Assembly: GCA_045600765.1 (NCBI GenBank)
Contig: JAZRYM010000041.1
Coordinates: 1-7,344 of the forward strand
Reading direction: 5' to 3'
Source of the DNA: RGIG426 sp045600765
Lineage (GTDB): Bacteria > Bacillota > Clostridia > Oscillospirales > Acutalibacteraceae
DNA length: 7,344 nucleotides
Shown here: positions 1 to 5,846 of the stretch, piece by piece
Layout of the letters: each line of letters opens with the position of its first letter
Position numbering within the stretch: the first letter of the stretch is position 1
Notes under the pieces: generated by a model
Database searches by the model: none
The model's input: the letters and a program-made list of their open reading frames with translations, nothing else
Told to the model about the DNA's origin: nothing
Position numbers and translations under genes: made by a program

Positions 1-594
1 AAATGCGGTGCCACCCACGTCCATTTGGTGGACTTGGAGGGCGCAAAAACGGGCGGCACACCGAACTTTGACACGGTGGCGCGCCTGAAAGCGGAAAGCG
101 GGCTGTTTTGCGAAATCGGCGGCGGCATCCGTACAATGCAAGTGGTTGACCTTTACATCAAAGCGGGACTTGACCGCGTGATTTTGGGTACCGCCGCGGT
201 GGAAAATGAGGCATTTGTGCGCGAAGCGGTCGAAAAATACGGTGACAAAATCGCCGTCGGCATCGACATCCGCGACGGCAAGGTTGCCGTCAAAGGCTGG
301 ACGGAGGATTCGGGCGTGGATGCGTTCGACTTTTGCGAGAAAATGCAACAAATCGGCGTAAAAACGATTATTTGCACCGACATTTCCAAAGACGGCGCGA
401 TGGTGGGCACCAACCGCGAACTGTACCGCGAACTTTCTCGCCGCTTTTCCATCGATATCACCGCGTCGGGCGGCGTGTCGTCGCTCGATGACGTAACCGC
501 GCTTACTGCCCTTGACCTTTACGGCGCGATTATCGGAAAAGCGTATTACACCGGCGCTATCGACTTAAAAACCGCAATCGAGGTGGCATTATGA
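1..594 (+). CDS. hisA: HisA, ProFAR isomerase (5' end missing)
   Basis: Phosphoribosylformimino-5-aminoimidazole carboxamide ribotide isomerase, a cytoplasmic (beta-alpha)8-barrel enzyme that converts ProFAR to PRFAR in histidine synthesis. The reading frame is open from base 1, so the gene starts upstream of the window. About 197 residues are visible of a usual 240 or so, and the N-terminal strand with the first catalytic Asp is absent. Visible family signatures are HLVDLEGAK near the start, GGGIRT, VGIDIRDG (this position carries the second catalytic Asp in HisA/HisF barrels), TDISKDGAMVGTN and ASGGVSS, the last being the phosphate-binding end of the barrel. A TTG at position 25 lies inside conserved sequence and is not a plausible start. 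The stop codon overlaps the hisF start by four bases (ATGA), which suggests translational coupling. HisF is a homologous barrel, but this frame has the HisA-type motifs and true HisF follows. The identification is firm. Confidence 0.96.
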   Translation, partial: KCGATHVHLVDLEGAKTGGTPNFDTVARLKAESGLFCEIGGGIRTMQVVDLYIKAGLDRVILGTAAVENEAFVREAVEKYGDKIAVGIDIRDGKVAVKGWTEDSGVDAFDFCEKMQQIGVKTIICTDISKDGAMVGTNRELYRELSRRFSIDITASGGVSSLDDVTALTALDLYGAIIGKAYYTGAIDLKTAIEVAL

Positions 595-1349
595 TAACAA
601 AACGTATCATTCCCTGCCTTGACGTGCGGGACGGACAAGTGGTCAAAGGGGTGAATTTCGAGGGGCTTCGTCAAGTGGCGTCGCCCGTCGAACTCGCCGA
701 GCATTACAGCCGCCTCGGCGCGGACGAACTGGTGTTTTACGACATCACCGCGTCGTCCGACGGGCGCAAACTGTTTACCGACATCCTCCGCGAGACGGCG
801 AAAAACGTCTTTATCCCGCTGACCGTCGGCGGCGGCATCAACACGGTGGACGATTTTGACCGCGTGCTGAAATGTGGCGCGGACAAGGTGAGCGTCAACT
901 CGGGCGCGATTCGCGACCCGTCGCTTATCGGCAAAGCCGCCAAACTGTACGGCGACCAATGTGTGGTGCTGTCGGTGGACATCAAGCGGGTAGACGGCGT
1001 GTTTCGCGTGTTTGCCAAAGGTGGGCGCGAAAACACGGGGCTTGAAGCTATCGAGTGGATTAAACGCGGTGTAGACAGCGGCGCGGGCGAGATTGTGGTC
1101 AACTCCATCGACACCGACGGAGTGAAAGGCGGGTTTGACCTGCCGATGCTGAAAGCGGTGTGCGATGCGGTGTCCGTGCCGGTCATCGCTTCCGGCGGCG
1201 CCGGCAACATCGAGCATTTTATCACGCTGTTCCAAACGCTGCCGCGTGTGGATGCGGGTCTTGCCGCTTCCATTTTCCACTTCGGCGAGGTGCAAATCGC
1301 CGACCTGAAACAAGAAATGAAGAAAAACGGGATTCCCGCCCGTGTATAA
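591..1349 (+). CDS. hisF: HisF, imidazole glycerol phosphate synthase cyclase subunit
   Basis: Cyclase half of IGP synthase. It uses ammonia delivered from the glutaminase HisH to convert PRFAR to imidazole glycerol phosphate and AICAR. The product has 252 residues, the normal family length. The start MITKRIIPCLDV places catalytic Asp11 in CLDV, and the second catalytic Asp130 lies in SVDIKRVDG. NSIDTDG carries the Asp176 position, and phosphate-loop glycines appear in TVGGGI (about 78-83) and IASGGAG (about 199-205). The ATG overlaps the hisA stop, and the GAGGTG just upstream, inside hisA, serves as ribosome binding site. hisIE follows after 14 bases, so the three genes form one operon. HisH is not in the window and would be expected upstream. 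No unusual feature was seen. Confidence 0.98.
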   Translation: MITKRIIPCLDVRDGQVVKGVNFEGLRQVASPVELAEHYSRLGADELVFYDITASSDGRKLFTDILRETAKNVFIPLTVGGGINTVDDFDRVLKCGADKVSVNSGAIRDPSLIGKAAKLYGDQCVVLSVDIKRVDGVFRVFAKGGRENTGLEAIEWIKRGVDSGAGEIVVNSIDTDGVKGGFDLPMLKAVCDAVSVPVIASGGAGNIEHFITLFQTLPRVDAGLAASIFHFGEVQIADLKQEMKKNGIPARV

Positions 1350-1363
1350 AGGAGAGATGGGTT

Positions 1364-2020
1364 ATGGTAAACGTAAACGAACTGAAATTTGACGAAAAAG
1401 GCCTTATTCCCGCGATTGTCAAAGACGCGGTGACCGGCAAAGTGCTCACCCTCGCGTATATGAACAAAGAGAGCCTTCAAATCTCGATGGAAAAGGAACT
1501 GACCTGCTTTTGGAGCCGCTCGCGGCAGGAACTGTGGCTCAAAGGGGAGACGAGCGGCAACTACCAACACATCGTCTCCATCACCGCCGATTGCGACAAG
1601 GACGCGCTTTTGGTGCTTGTTGAGCCGGACGGGCCCGCGTGCCACCTCGGAACCGAGACTTGCTTTGAAAACCCGGTGTTTGAGAGCGACGAGCGCAAAG
1701 AATTCTCTTATGAGCAGTTGTTCGAACTCATCCGCGGCAGAAAGGTGAACAAACAAGAGGGGTCGTATACCACCTATCTGTTTGACAAGGGCATTGACAA
1801 AATCCTCAAAAAAGTGGGCGAGGAGTCCACAGAGGTGATTATCGCCGCCAAAGCGGAGGACAAGGCGGAGACGGTATATGAAATCGCCGACCTCGCCTAC
1901 CACGTGATGGTGTTGATGATTGAGGCGGGCATCGACCTCAAAGACATCCACAAAGAACTTGCTTCCCGCCACGTCATCGACAAAAAGGTGAAGCAGGAGA
2001 AAATGACGGGAGACCAATAA
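1364..2020 (+). CDS. hisIE: HisIE, fused PRA-CH / PRA-PH
   Basis: Bifunctional phosphoribosyl-AMP cyclohydrolase and phosphoribosyl-ATP pyrophosphohydrolase, steps 2 and 3 of histidine synthesis (PR-ATP to PR-AMP to ProFAR). The product has 218 residues. HisI covers about 1-105: the Mg site is DxDxD at Asp76/78/80, and the zinc ligands fit Cys77, Cys93 (in ACH) and Cys100. HisE covers about 114-205, an all-alpha MazG-like domain with the metal motif EExxE (Glu153, 154, 157) and ExxD (Glu173, Asp176). I chose ATG 1364 because GGAG lies nine bases upstream and the protein starts at the normal HisI N-terminus. The upstream in-frame extension only reads through hisF in another frame. Another ATG at 1357 is out of frame. 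This gene ends the his operon, with an intrinsic terminator ten bases after the stop. Confidence 0.97.
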   Translation: MVNVNELKFDEKGLIPAIVKDAVTGKVLTLAYMNKESLQISMEKELTCFWSRSRQELWLKGETSGNYQHIVSITADCDKDALLVLVEPDGPACHLGTETCFENPVFESDERKEFSYEQLFELIRGRKVNKQEGSYTTYLFDKGIDKILKKVGEESTEVIIAAKAEDKAETVYEIADLAYHVMVLMIEAGIDLKDIHKELASRHVIDKKVKQEKMTGDQ

Positions 2021-2029
2021 ACATTCTCG

Positions 2030-2070
2030 AACACGGTGGTTTTTCCAAAAATCACCGTGTTTATTTTTTT
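2030..2070 (+). terminator. Intrinsic terminator of the his operon
   Basis: A 15-position stem pairs AACACGGTG-G-TTTTT (2030-2044) with AAAAA-T-CACCGTGTT (2047-2061), with one G-T wobble. The tight CC turn would open to a loop of about six bases. A T-rich tract runs to 2070. It begins ten bases after the hisIE stop codon, and the next gene has its own promoter 12 bases further on. Confidence 0.9.
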
Positions 2071-2081
2071 GAGAGAAAGAC

Positions 2082-2110
2082 TTGAAAAAGCTTTTTTTAT
2101 CCTTTATAAT
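2082..2110 (+). promoter_or_regulatory. Sigma-A-type promoter of the dockerin gene
   Basis: The -35 box TTGAAA (2082-2087) and a perfect -10 box TATAAT (2105-2110) are separated by 17 bases. The predicted transcription start is near 2117, which gives a 5' leader of about 38 bases before ATG 2155. It lies directly after the his operon terminator, so the dockerin gene is transcribed independently. Confidence 0.85.
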
Positions 2111-2124
2111 GGAAACGTTAAATG
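2109..2124 (+). promoter_or_regulatory. Possible catabolite-response (cre-like) operator
   Basis: The sequence ATGGAAACGTTAAATG fits 13 of 16 positions of the Bacillus CcpA consensus WTGNAARCGNWWWCAW. The mismatches are all at the 3' end, where CAW would be expected. It straddles the predicted transcription start of the dockerin gene, a position from which a LacI/CcpA-family protein could block transcription. The core AACGTT is palindromic. The match is suggestive only: cre sites are degenerate and no regulator is encoded in the window. Confidence 0.35.
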
Positions 2125-2154
2125 GATGAACTTTGCGGGAAAGGGAGAGGCGAT

Positions 2155-3594
2155 ATGAAAAGAGCGGTTTCGCTGATACTTGCGGTGCTGTTGCTGCTAA
2201 CGACGACACAAATGGTGACATTTGCATCTAACGAGACCCCGGTGGTGGTTTTTGACGACGATCCGATTCTGGATGAAATCATCATTACCGATGCGGATGT
2301 TACGCCGGTAGCGGACGGCAAAGCGGGCGACCATATAGGCTACAGTCTGCCTGCGGATTGTCACTTTTCCGCGCGAGACCACTATTGGTATCTCGAAGAC
2401 AACGGCAAACTTTTGAAAGACTCCGAATTTATGCGCGCCGGCAAGAGGTATTCCACTTGTTGGGTTTTTGTGGCGGAGGAGGGGTATACTTTCACCGAAA
2501 AACCGACCGTGACAATCAACGGAACGGATACGGTGATTGATCCCGACTACACCAAACGGAACGACGGCAACTCGGCGATTTTTTATGTGTGGACGAAGCC
2601 CGCGACAGCGCAAGGCGAATCGTCCGAAAAGGTGATTGACACTATCGCGATTTCGGATGCCGACCTTGCGGCAATCCCGGGCGAAGCGGCGGGCAGTCAC
2701 CTCGCTTGCACGCTTCCGAAAGGGATGGGTTATGCGTGCACGATGCACGCTTGGCGCGACGAGAACAGCGGCGATTATCTTGCGCCGGACGAACTGTTCA
2801 CGAAAGAGAGCCGCTACTTTTTGGTGTGGAAACTGTACGCGCTGTCGGGGTATCACTTTGCCGATGCGCCGGTCGTTACCGTTAACGGCTCGACGGAGGG
2901 TATCGACGCGGGGTATACCAAGGGAGACGGTGTGGATAACACGGTATTTTATGTATATCTGTTGCCCGTGATTTCCGCGACGACTACGACTACCACCACC
3001 ACAACGACCACCACAACGACCACCACCACGACTACCACCACGACTACCACGACGTCGGCGACGAGCGCTACCGAAACAACCGCTTCAACGACCGGCTCGA
3101 CCGGCACGCAGTCTACCGCTTCCACCGCAACCGCTTCGACCGCGACGACGACCACTACCACCGCGACCGCTTCGACCGCGACTACGACGGCAAGCAAAAC
3201 GACTACGACCGCGAGCAAGTCGACTACGACCGCGAGCAAAACGACCGCGACCGCGAGTAAGGCGACTACGACCGCGAGCAAGGCGACTACGACCGCGAGC
3301 AAGGCGACTACGACGGCGAGCAAGGCTACCACGACCGCGAGCAAGGCTACCACGACCGCGACCGCTTCGACCGCGACCGAAACGGCACCAATCGCCATTT
3401 ATTACGGTGATGCGAACGCCGATGGTGTGGTGAATATGAAAGACGTGCTCGCGCTTCGCAAGCATCTGGCGGGTATCGCTTCGGTGAAGAGCGAACTTTG
3501 CGCGGACGTCAACGCTGACGGGACAATCAACGCGAGAGACGTGCTTCTGCTCCGCAAATTCTTGGTGGGTCTCGTTTCCAAATTAGGCGCGTAA
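2155..3594 (+). CDS. Secreted dockerin protein with two repeat modules and a Thr-rich linker
   Basis: The product has 479 residues and no recognisable catalytic domain. An export signal spans about 1-25 (MKR, then a Leu/Val-rich core, with likely cleavage near TFAS). Two copies of a module of about 110 residues follow, at about 39-149 and 160-271. They share a (T/S)DAD start, a G-AG-H...LP segment, a central Trp, F....RY...W, GY.F...P, VT(I/V)NG, YTK and FYV. I cannot name the family; it resembles Ig-like repeat modules of clostridial surface proteins. Residues about 276-412 are a Thr/Ala/Ser/Lys linker. A type I dockerin ends the protein (about 416-479), with two calcium-loop/helix repeats: GDANADG at 418 followed by DVLALRKHL, and DVNADG at 451 followed by DVLLLRKFL. 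Dockerins bind cohesins on scaffoldins or the cell surface. Start 2155 is preferred over ATG 2122 because it has AAGGGAGAGG just upstream and begins a clean signal peptide, whereas 2122 lies about five bases from the predicted mRNA start. A carbohydrate-binding or structural role is inference. Confidence 0.9.
   Translation: MKRAVSLILAVLLLLTTTQMVTFASNETPVVVFDDDPILDEIIITDADVTPVADGKAGDHIGYSLPADCHFSARDHYWYLEDNGKLLKDSEFMRAGKRYSTCWVFVAEEGYTFTEKPTVTINGTDTVIDPDYTKRNDGNSAIFYVWTKPATAQGESSEKVIDTIAISDADLAAIPGEAAGSHLACTLPKGMGYACTMHAWRDENSGDYLAPDELFTKESRYFLVWKLYALSGYHFADAPVVTVNGSTEGIDAGYTKGDGVDNTVFYVYLLPVISATTTTTTTTTTTTTTTTTTTTTTTTTSATSATETTASTTGSTGTQSTASTATASTATTTTTTATASTATTTASKTTTTASKSTTTASKTTATASKATTTASKATTTASKATTTASKATTTASKATTTATASTATETAPIAIYYGDANADGVVNMKDVLALRKHLAGIASVKSELCADVNADGTINARDVLLLRKFLVGLVSKLGA
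2980..3054 (+). repeat. Run of 25 threonine codons
   Basis: 25 consecutive Thr codons (protein residues 276-300) form the start of the linker. All four Thr codons are used, ACC and ACG most often, with no long perfect nucleotide period. Poly-Thr linkers are common between modules of secreted polysaccharide-acting proteins and are often O-glycosylated. The antisense strand of this stretch reads as poly-Val in one frame, which is an artefact. Confidence 0.95.
3190..3357 (+). repeat. 21-bp tandem repeat, 8 copies, coding ASK(A/T/S)TTT
   Basis: Eight head-to-tail 21-bp units encode a seven-residue motif, Ala-Ser-Lys followed by four mostly Thr/Ala residues. The inner copies are nearly identical at DNA level (GCGAGCAAGGCGACTACGACC) and the outer copies diverge, as expected from recent expansion by slippage or unequal exchange. 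The repeat keeps the reading frame and puts one Lys every seven residues just before the dockerin. Confidence 0.93.
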
Positions 3595-3606
3595 GAACAA
3601 AAATTG

Positions 3607-3639
3607 AACAGCCCCTCACGACGGTGAGGGGCTGTTTTT
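3607..3639 (+). terminator. Intrinsic terminator of the dockerin gene
   Basis: A perfect 13-bp stem, AACAGCCCCTCAC / GTGAGGGGCTGTT, with a GACG loop (3620-3623) runs into a T tract (3635-3639). It starts 12 bases after the stop codon. Confidence 0.93.
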
Positions 3640-3738
3640 GTGTATGCACCAACGCGGTGTGGCCGCGGAATTTCGCACTCGCTACCGGCGTGCGTGTAGG
3701 GGACGGCGCCCTCGACGTCCCTTTGTGGGAATTTCGCA
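3640..3738. repeat. Dispersed-repeat block between two convergent terminators
   Basis: This gene-free spacer lies between the ends of two converging genes. GCACCAACGCGGTG (3646-3659) differs by one base from two copies near the window end (7116-7129 and 7207-7220). GTAGGGGACGGCG (3696-3708) recurs exactly at 7056-7068. GGAATTTCGCAC occurs twice, at 3667-3678 and 3728-3739. The arms GGGACG...CGTCCC (about 3700-3720) can form a hairpin. No open frame here looks like a gene. It reads as a short interspersed or decayed mobile-type sequence. Confidence 0.6.
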
Positions 3739-3785
3739 CATACAAAAAACCCGCCTCTCCCAATCGGGAGAGGGGGTTTTGTATG
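3739..3785 (-). terminator. Intrinsic terminator of the ABC ATPase gene
   Basis: Read on the minus strand, CATACAAAACCC-C-CCTCTCCC pairs through a GATT loop with GGGAGAGG-C-GGGTTTT, with one C-C mismatch, and continues into a run of six T. It starts four bases after the stop codon at 3790. The flanking CATACAAAA/TTTTGTATG arms extend the pairing. Confidence 0.9.
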
Positions 3786-3789
3786 TCTA

Positions 3790-4932
3790 TTAGTTGCAGA
3801 TGATGGTTTCGCTGTCGATATCGAACAGGTGGATTTTCGGAGCATCCAGCACGATGTCGATGGTGTCGCCCGGGTGAGCGGTGGAGGTCGGCTCCACACG
3901 CGCGGTGAAGTTGAGACCCTCAATGTTGAGGTAGAGGAACGTCTCCGCACCCATCAGCTCGGTAACCTCGACGTCGGCAGAGCAGGTGTTCTCTTTCATG
4001 GATTCGAGGTAGCGGGGCTCGTCGTGGACGTCTTCCGGACGGATACCCATCAGCACCGGCTTGTCAACGTACGCATCGAGCGCGCCTTTGGCGTTTTTCT
4101 CCGCCGGGAGTTTGATGTCGTATTTCACGCCGCGTTTGGTTTTGGTGTCTTCCGAACCGAACTGCACATAGAAGTCGTCACCCTTTTTGATGAGTTTGGA
4201 CTCGATGAAGTTCATTTGCGGGCTGCCGATGAAGCCGGCGACGAAGGTGTTGCACGGCAAATCGTACAGGTGCTGCGGGGTGTCGACTTGCTGAATGAAG
4301 CCGTCTTTCATAACGACGATGCGGTCAGCCATAGTCATAGCTTCCGTCTGGTCGTGGGTAACGTAGATGAAGGTGGTGCCGAGTTTTTGGTGGATTTTGG
4401 AGAGCTCGGTACGCATCTGAGCGCGGAGTTTCGCGTCCAAGTTGGACAGCGGCTCGTCAAGCAGGAAGACCTTCGGCTCACGCACGATGGCACGACCGAG
4501 GGCAACACGCTGACGCTGACCACCGGAAAGCGCCGCCGGTTTACGGTCGAGCAGGTGGGCGATATCCAAGATGCGCGCGGATTCTTCCACGCGGCGTTTG
4601 ATTTCCTCTTTCGGGGTTTTGCGCAGTTTCAAACCGAACGCCATGTTGTCAAACACGGTCATGTGCGGATACAGCGCGTAGTTCTGGAACACCATCGCGA
4701 TGTCGCGATCTTTCGGCGCCACGTCGTTGACGAGGCGGTCGCCGATGTAGAGTTCACCGGACGTAATTTCTTCCAGACCCGCAATCATACGCAGGGTGGT
4801 GGATTTACCGCAACCGGACGGGCCGACGAAGACGAGAAACTCTTTGTCTTTGATTTCGAGGTTGAAATCCGAAACCGCCGTCACGCCGCCGGAATAGCGT
4901 TTATAGATATTTTTGAGGGAAACACTTGCCAT
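3790..4932 (-). CDS. MsmX/UgpC-type sugar ABC importer ATPase
   Basis: ATP-binding subunit of a carbohydrate ABC importer (CUT1, MalK/UgpC/MsmX type), acting at the inner face of the membrane with permease partners. The product has 380 residues, a usual length. Walker A is GPSGCGKS (37-44), the Q-loop Gln is at 83, the ABC signature LSGGQ at 135-139, Walker B VFLLDEP at 155-161, the D-loop SNLD at 163-166 and the H-loop His at 193. The C-terminal 140 or so residues form the MalK-like OB/TOBE domain (GIRPEDV, then ELMGAETFLYLNIEG). All catalytic residues are intact. The start is set by a perfect AAGGAGG ten bases upstream. No binding protein or permease gene lies beside it, and a terminator and promoter flank it, so it is a stand-alone ATPase. 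In Bacillota such orphans (MsmX, MsmK) energise several sugar importers. The substrate cannot be told from this sequence. Confidence 0.95.
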   Translation of the reverse strand: MASVSLKNIYKRYSGGVTAVSDFNLEIKDKEFLVFVGPSGCGKSTTLRMIAGLEEITSGELYIGDRLVNDVAPKDRDIAMVFQNYALYPHMTVFDNMAFGLKLRKTPKEEIKRRVEESARILDIAHLLDRKPAALSGGQRQRVALGRAIVREPKVFLLDEPLSNLDAKLRAQMRTELSKIHQKLGTTFIYVTHDQTEAMTMADRIVVMKDGFIQQVDTPQHLYDLPCNTFVAGFIGSPQMNFIESKLIKKGDDFYVQFGSEDTKTKRGVKYDIKLPAEKNAKGALDAYVDKPVLMGIRPEDVHDEPRYLESMKENTCSADVEVTELMGAETFLYLNIEGLNFTARVEPTSTAHPGDTIDIVLDAPKIHLFDIDSETIICN

Positions 4933-4978
4933 AATGGGAAAACCTCCTTATTTTTTTACCAGTTCGGATGAAATGGCA

Positions 4979-4994
4979 GGGCAGAGTACTGCCC
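4979..4994 (-). promoter_or_regulatory. Hairpin at the 5' end of the ATPase mRNA
   Basis: A perfect inverted repeat, GGGCAG-AGTA-CTGCCC (plus-strand reading), lies just downstream of the promoter, and the predicted transcription start is about 4995. The transcript would begin with this 6-bp GC-rich hairpin and leave the ribosome binding site free. It could stabilise the mRNA or be a protein-binding site; neither is shown. Confidence 0.5.
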
Positions 4995-5001
4995 AAAAAA
5001 T

Positions 5002-5030
5002 ACTATAACAGATTTTGGGCGAAATGTCCA
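5002..5030 (-). promoter_or_regulatory. Sigma-A-type promoter of the ATPase gene
   Basis: On the minus strand, the -35 box TGGACA (5025-5030) and the -10 box TATAGT (5002-5007) are 17 bases apart, each one base from consensus. The leader to ATG 4932 would be about 63 bases. Confidence 0.75.
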
Positions 5031-5044
5031 TTCCGCAAATGGAC
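5026..5044 (-). promoter_or_regulatory. Inverted repeat over the -35 box, operator candidate
   Basis: Perfect 7-bp arms GTCCATT / AATGGAC with a 5-base centre (CCGCA on the plus strand) cover the -35 hexamer of the ATPase promoter. The size and position suit a dimeric repressor or activator. No T tract follows on either side, so it is not an intrinsic terminator. No regulator family can be named from this site. Confidence 0.5.
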
Positions 5045-5073
5045 GAATTTTTGACCTTTTGTTTGGGGATTTT

Positions 5074-5820
5074 TCATAATAATTTGCGATTTTCGGGCGA
5101 TTTTTGCTCAAAAACCGCATCTTTCTCCGTGTCCGTGAGTAGGCGCGCCTCGCCCGGCGCCAAATCGTCCGGCAAAGACAGCGCACCGATGGAATGACGG
5201 TGCAAGGTGTTGACCCCGAGGTTGTGAGTGCCGAACATCCGCTTGATTTGGTGATATTTCCCCTCGGTGACGGTTACTTCGCACAGCGGCTCGTCGCCCT
5301 CTTCCACCACGCGCAACGTCGCGGGCGCGCAGGGCGTGCCGTCGGGCAAATGAGTTCCGCTTGCAAACGCATCTATGACCGCTTCGGAGACGGGCGCATC
5401 CACGCGGGCAAAATACACCTTTTCAACGAGGTGTTTCGGCGAGGTCAGGCGATGACCGAAATCGCCGTCGTCCGTTAAAATCACCAGTCCCGTGGTATCC
5501 TTGTCGAGCCGACCGGCGGGAAACATTCCCGCGCGCCGCAACGCGGGCGGGAGGAGGTCTAACACCGTTTTGGCGTGCGGGTCGCGCGAAACGCAGAGAA
5601 TGCCCGCCGGTTTGTGGAGCATTACGTACAAATGTTCCGAAAAAGCGAGCGCGCTCCCCGCAAGGGACACCGTGTCCGTTTGCGGGTCCACTTTGGCGGC
5701 GGGGTCGCGCACAACGGCGCCGTTCACCGTCACCTCACCCCGACGGATGCGGGTGGTCGCGGTGCTGCGGGTGAGCGAGCCTTGCGTTGCCACAAACTTG
5801 TCCAATCGTTGCGGTTTCAT
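5074..5820 (-). CDS. rsuA: RsuA-family 16S rRNA pseudouridine synthase
   Basis: Isomerises a uridine to pseudouridine in rRNA; for RsuA proper the target is U516 (E. coli numbering) of 16S rRNA. The product has 248 residues (E. coli RsuA has 231). An N-terminal S4 RNA-binding domain (about 3-45) holds RLDKFVATQG and RRGEVTVNG. The catalytic domain has LHKPAGILC (68-76), the motif GRLDKDTTGL (103-112) with catalytic Asp106, EKVYFARV, and the C-terminal KYHQIKRMFG (188-197). The start at 5820 begins directly with the S4 domain and has AAAGGA five bases upstream; an in-frame extension of 55 residues to 5985 only runs through the preceding gene. It lies 26 bases after the DUF4830 gene, so the two are probably cotranscribed. 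RluB/RluE-type 23S enzymes share these motifs, so the exact target base is less certain. I see no terminator after the stop. Confidence 0.9.
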   Translation of the reverse strand: MKPQRLDKFVATQGSLTRSTATTRIRRGEVTVNGAVVRDPAAKVDPQTDTVSLAGSALAFSEHLYVMLHKPAGILCVSRDPHAKTVLDLLPPALRRAGMFPAGRLDKDTTGLVILTDDGDFGHRLTSPKHLVEKVYFARVDAPVSEAVIDAFASGTHLPDGTPCAPATLRVVEEGDEPLCEVTVTEGKYHQIKRMFGTHNLGVNTLHRHSIGALSLPDDLAPGEARLLTDTEKDAVFEQKSPENRKLL

Positions 5821-5846
5821 AGACGTCCTTTCCGCGCCAATCTTCG

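Noticed and set aside
2122..2154. Earlier ATG for the dockerin protein, adding 11 residues
   Set aside because: It lies about five bases from the predicted transcription start, has no ribosome binding site, and would put a charged stretch before the signal peptide. ATG 2155 has a good site.
737..2227. 496-codon open frame on the minus strand across hisF and hisIE
   Set aside because: It is antisense to two firmly identified genes, crosses their operon terminator, and its translation shows no known family or signal. GC-rich codon use on the plus strand opens this frame.
3190..3357. Regular 21-bp repeats considered as a CRISPR array
   Set aside because: There are no spacers between units; it is an in-frame tandem repeat coding a protein linker.
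2949..3398. Minus-strand frame coding a Val/Ala-rich, poly-Val protein
   Set aside because: It is the complement of the Thr-rich linker repeats of the dockerin gene; it has no ribosome binding site and looks like a repeat artefact.
3829..4971. 380-codon plus-strand frame opposite the ABC ATPase
   Set aside because: It mirrors the ATPase gene almost exactly; the His/Val/Phe-rich product is a shadow of a gene with all ABC motifs intact on the other strand.
5015..5197. 60-codon plus-strand frame between the ATPase and rsuA
   Set aside because: It overlaps the ATPase promoter and the 3' end of rsuA on the opposite strand and has no ribosome binding site or recognisable product.
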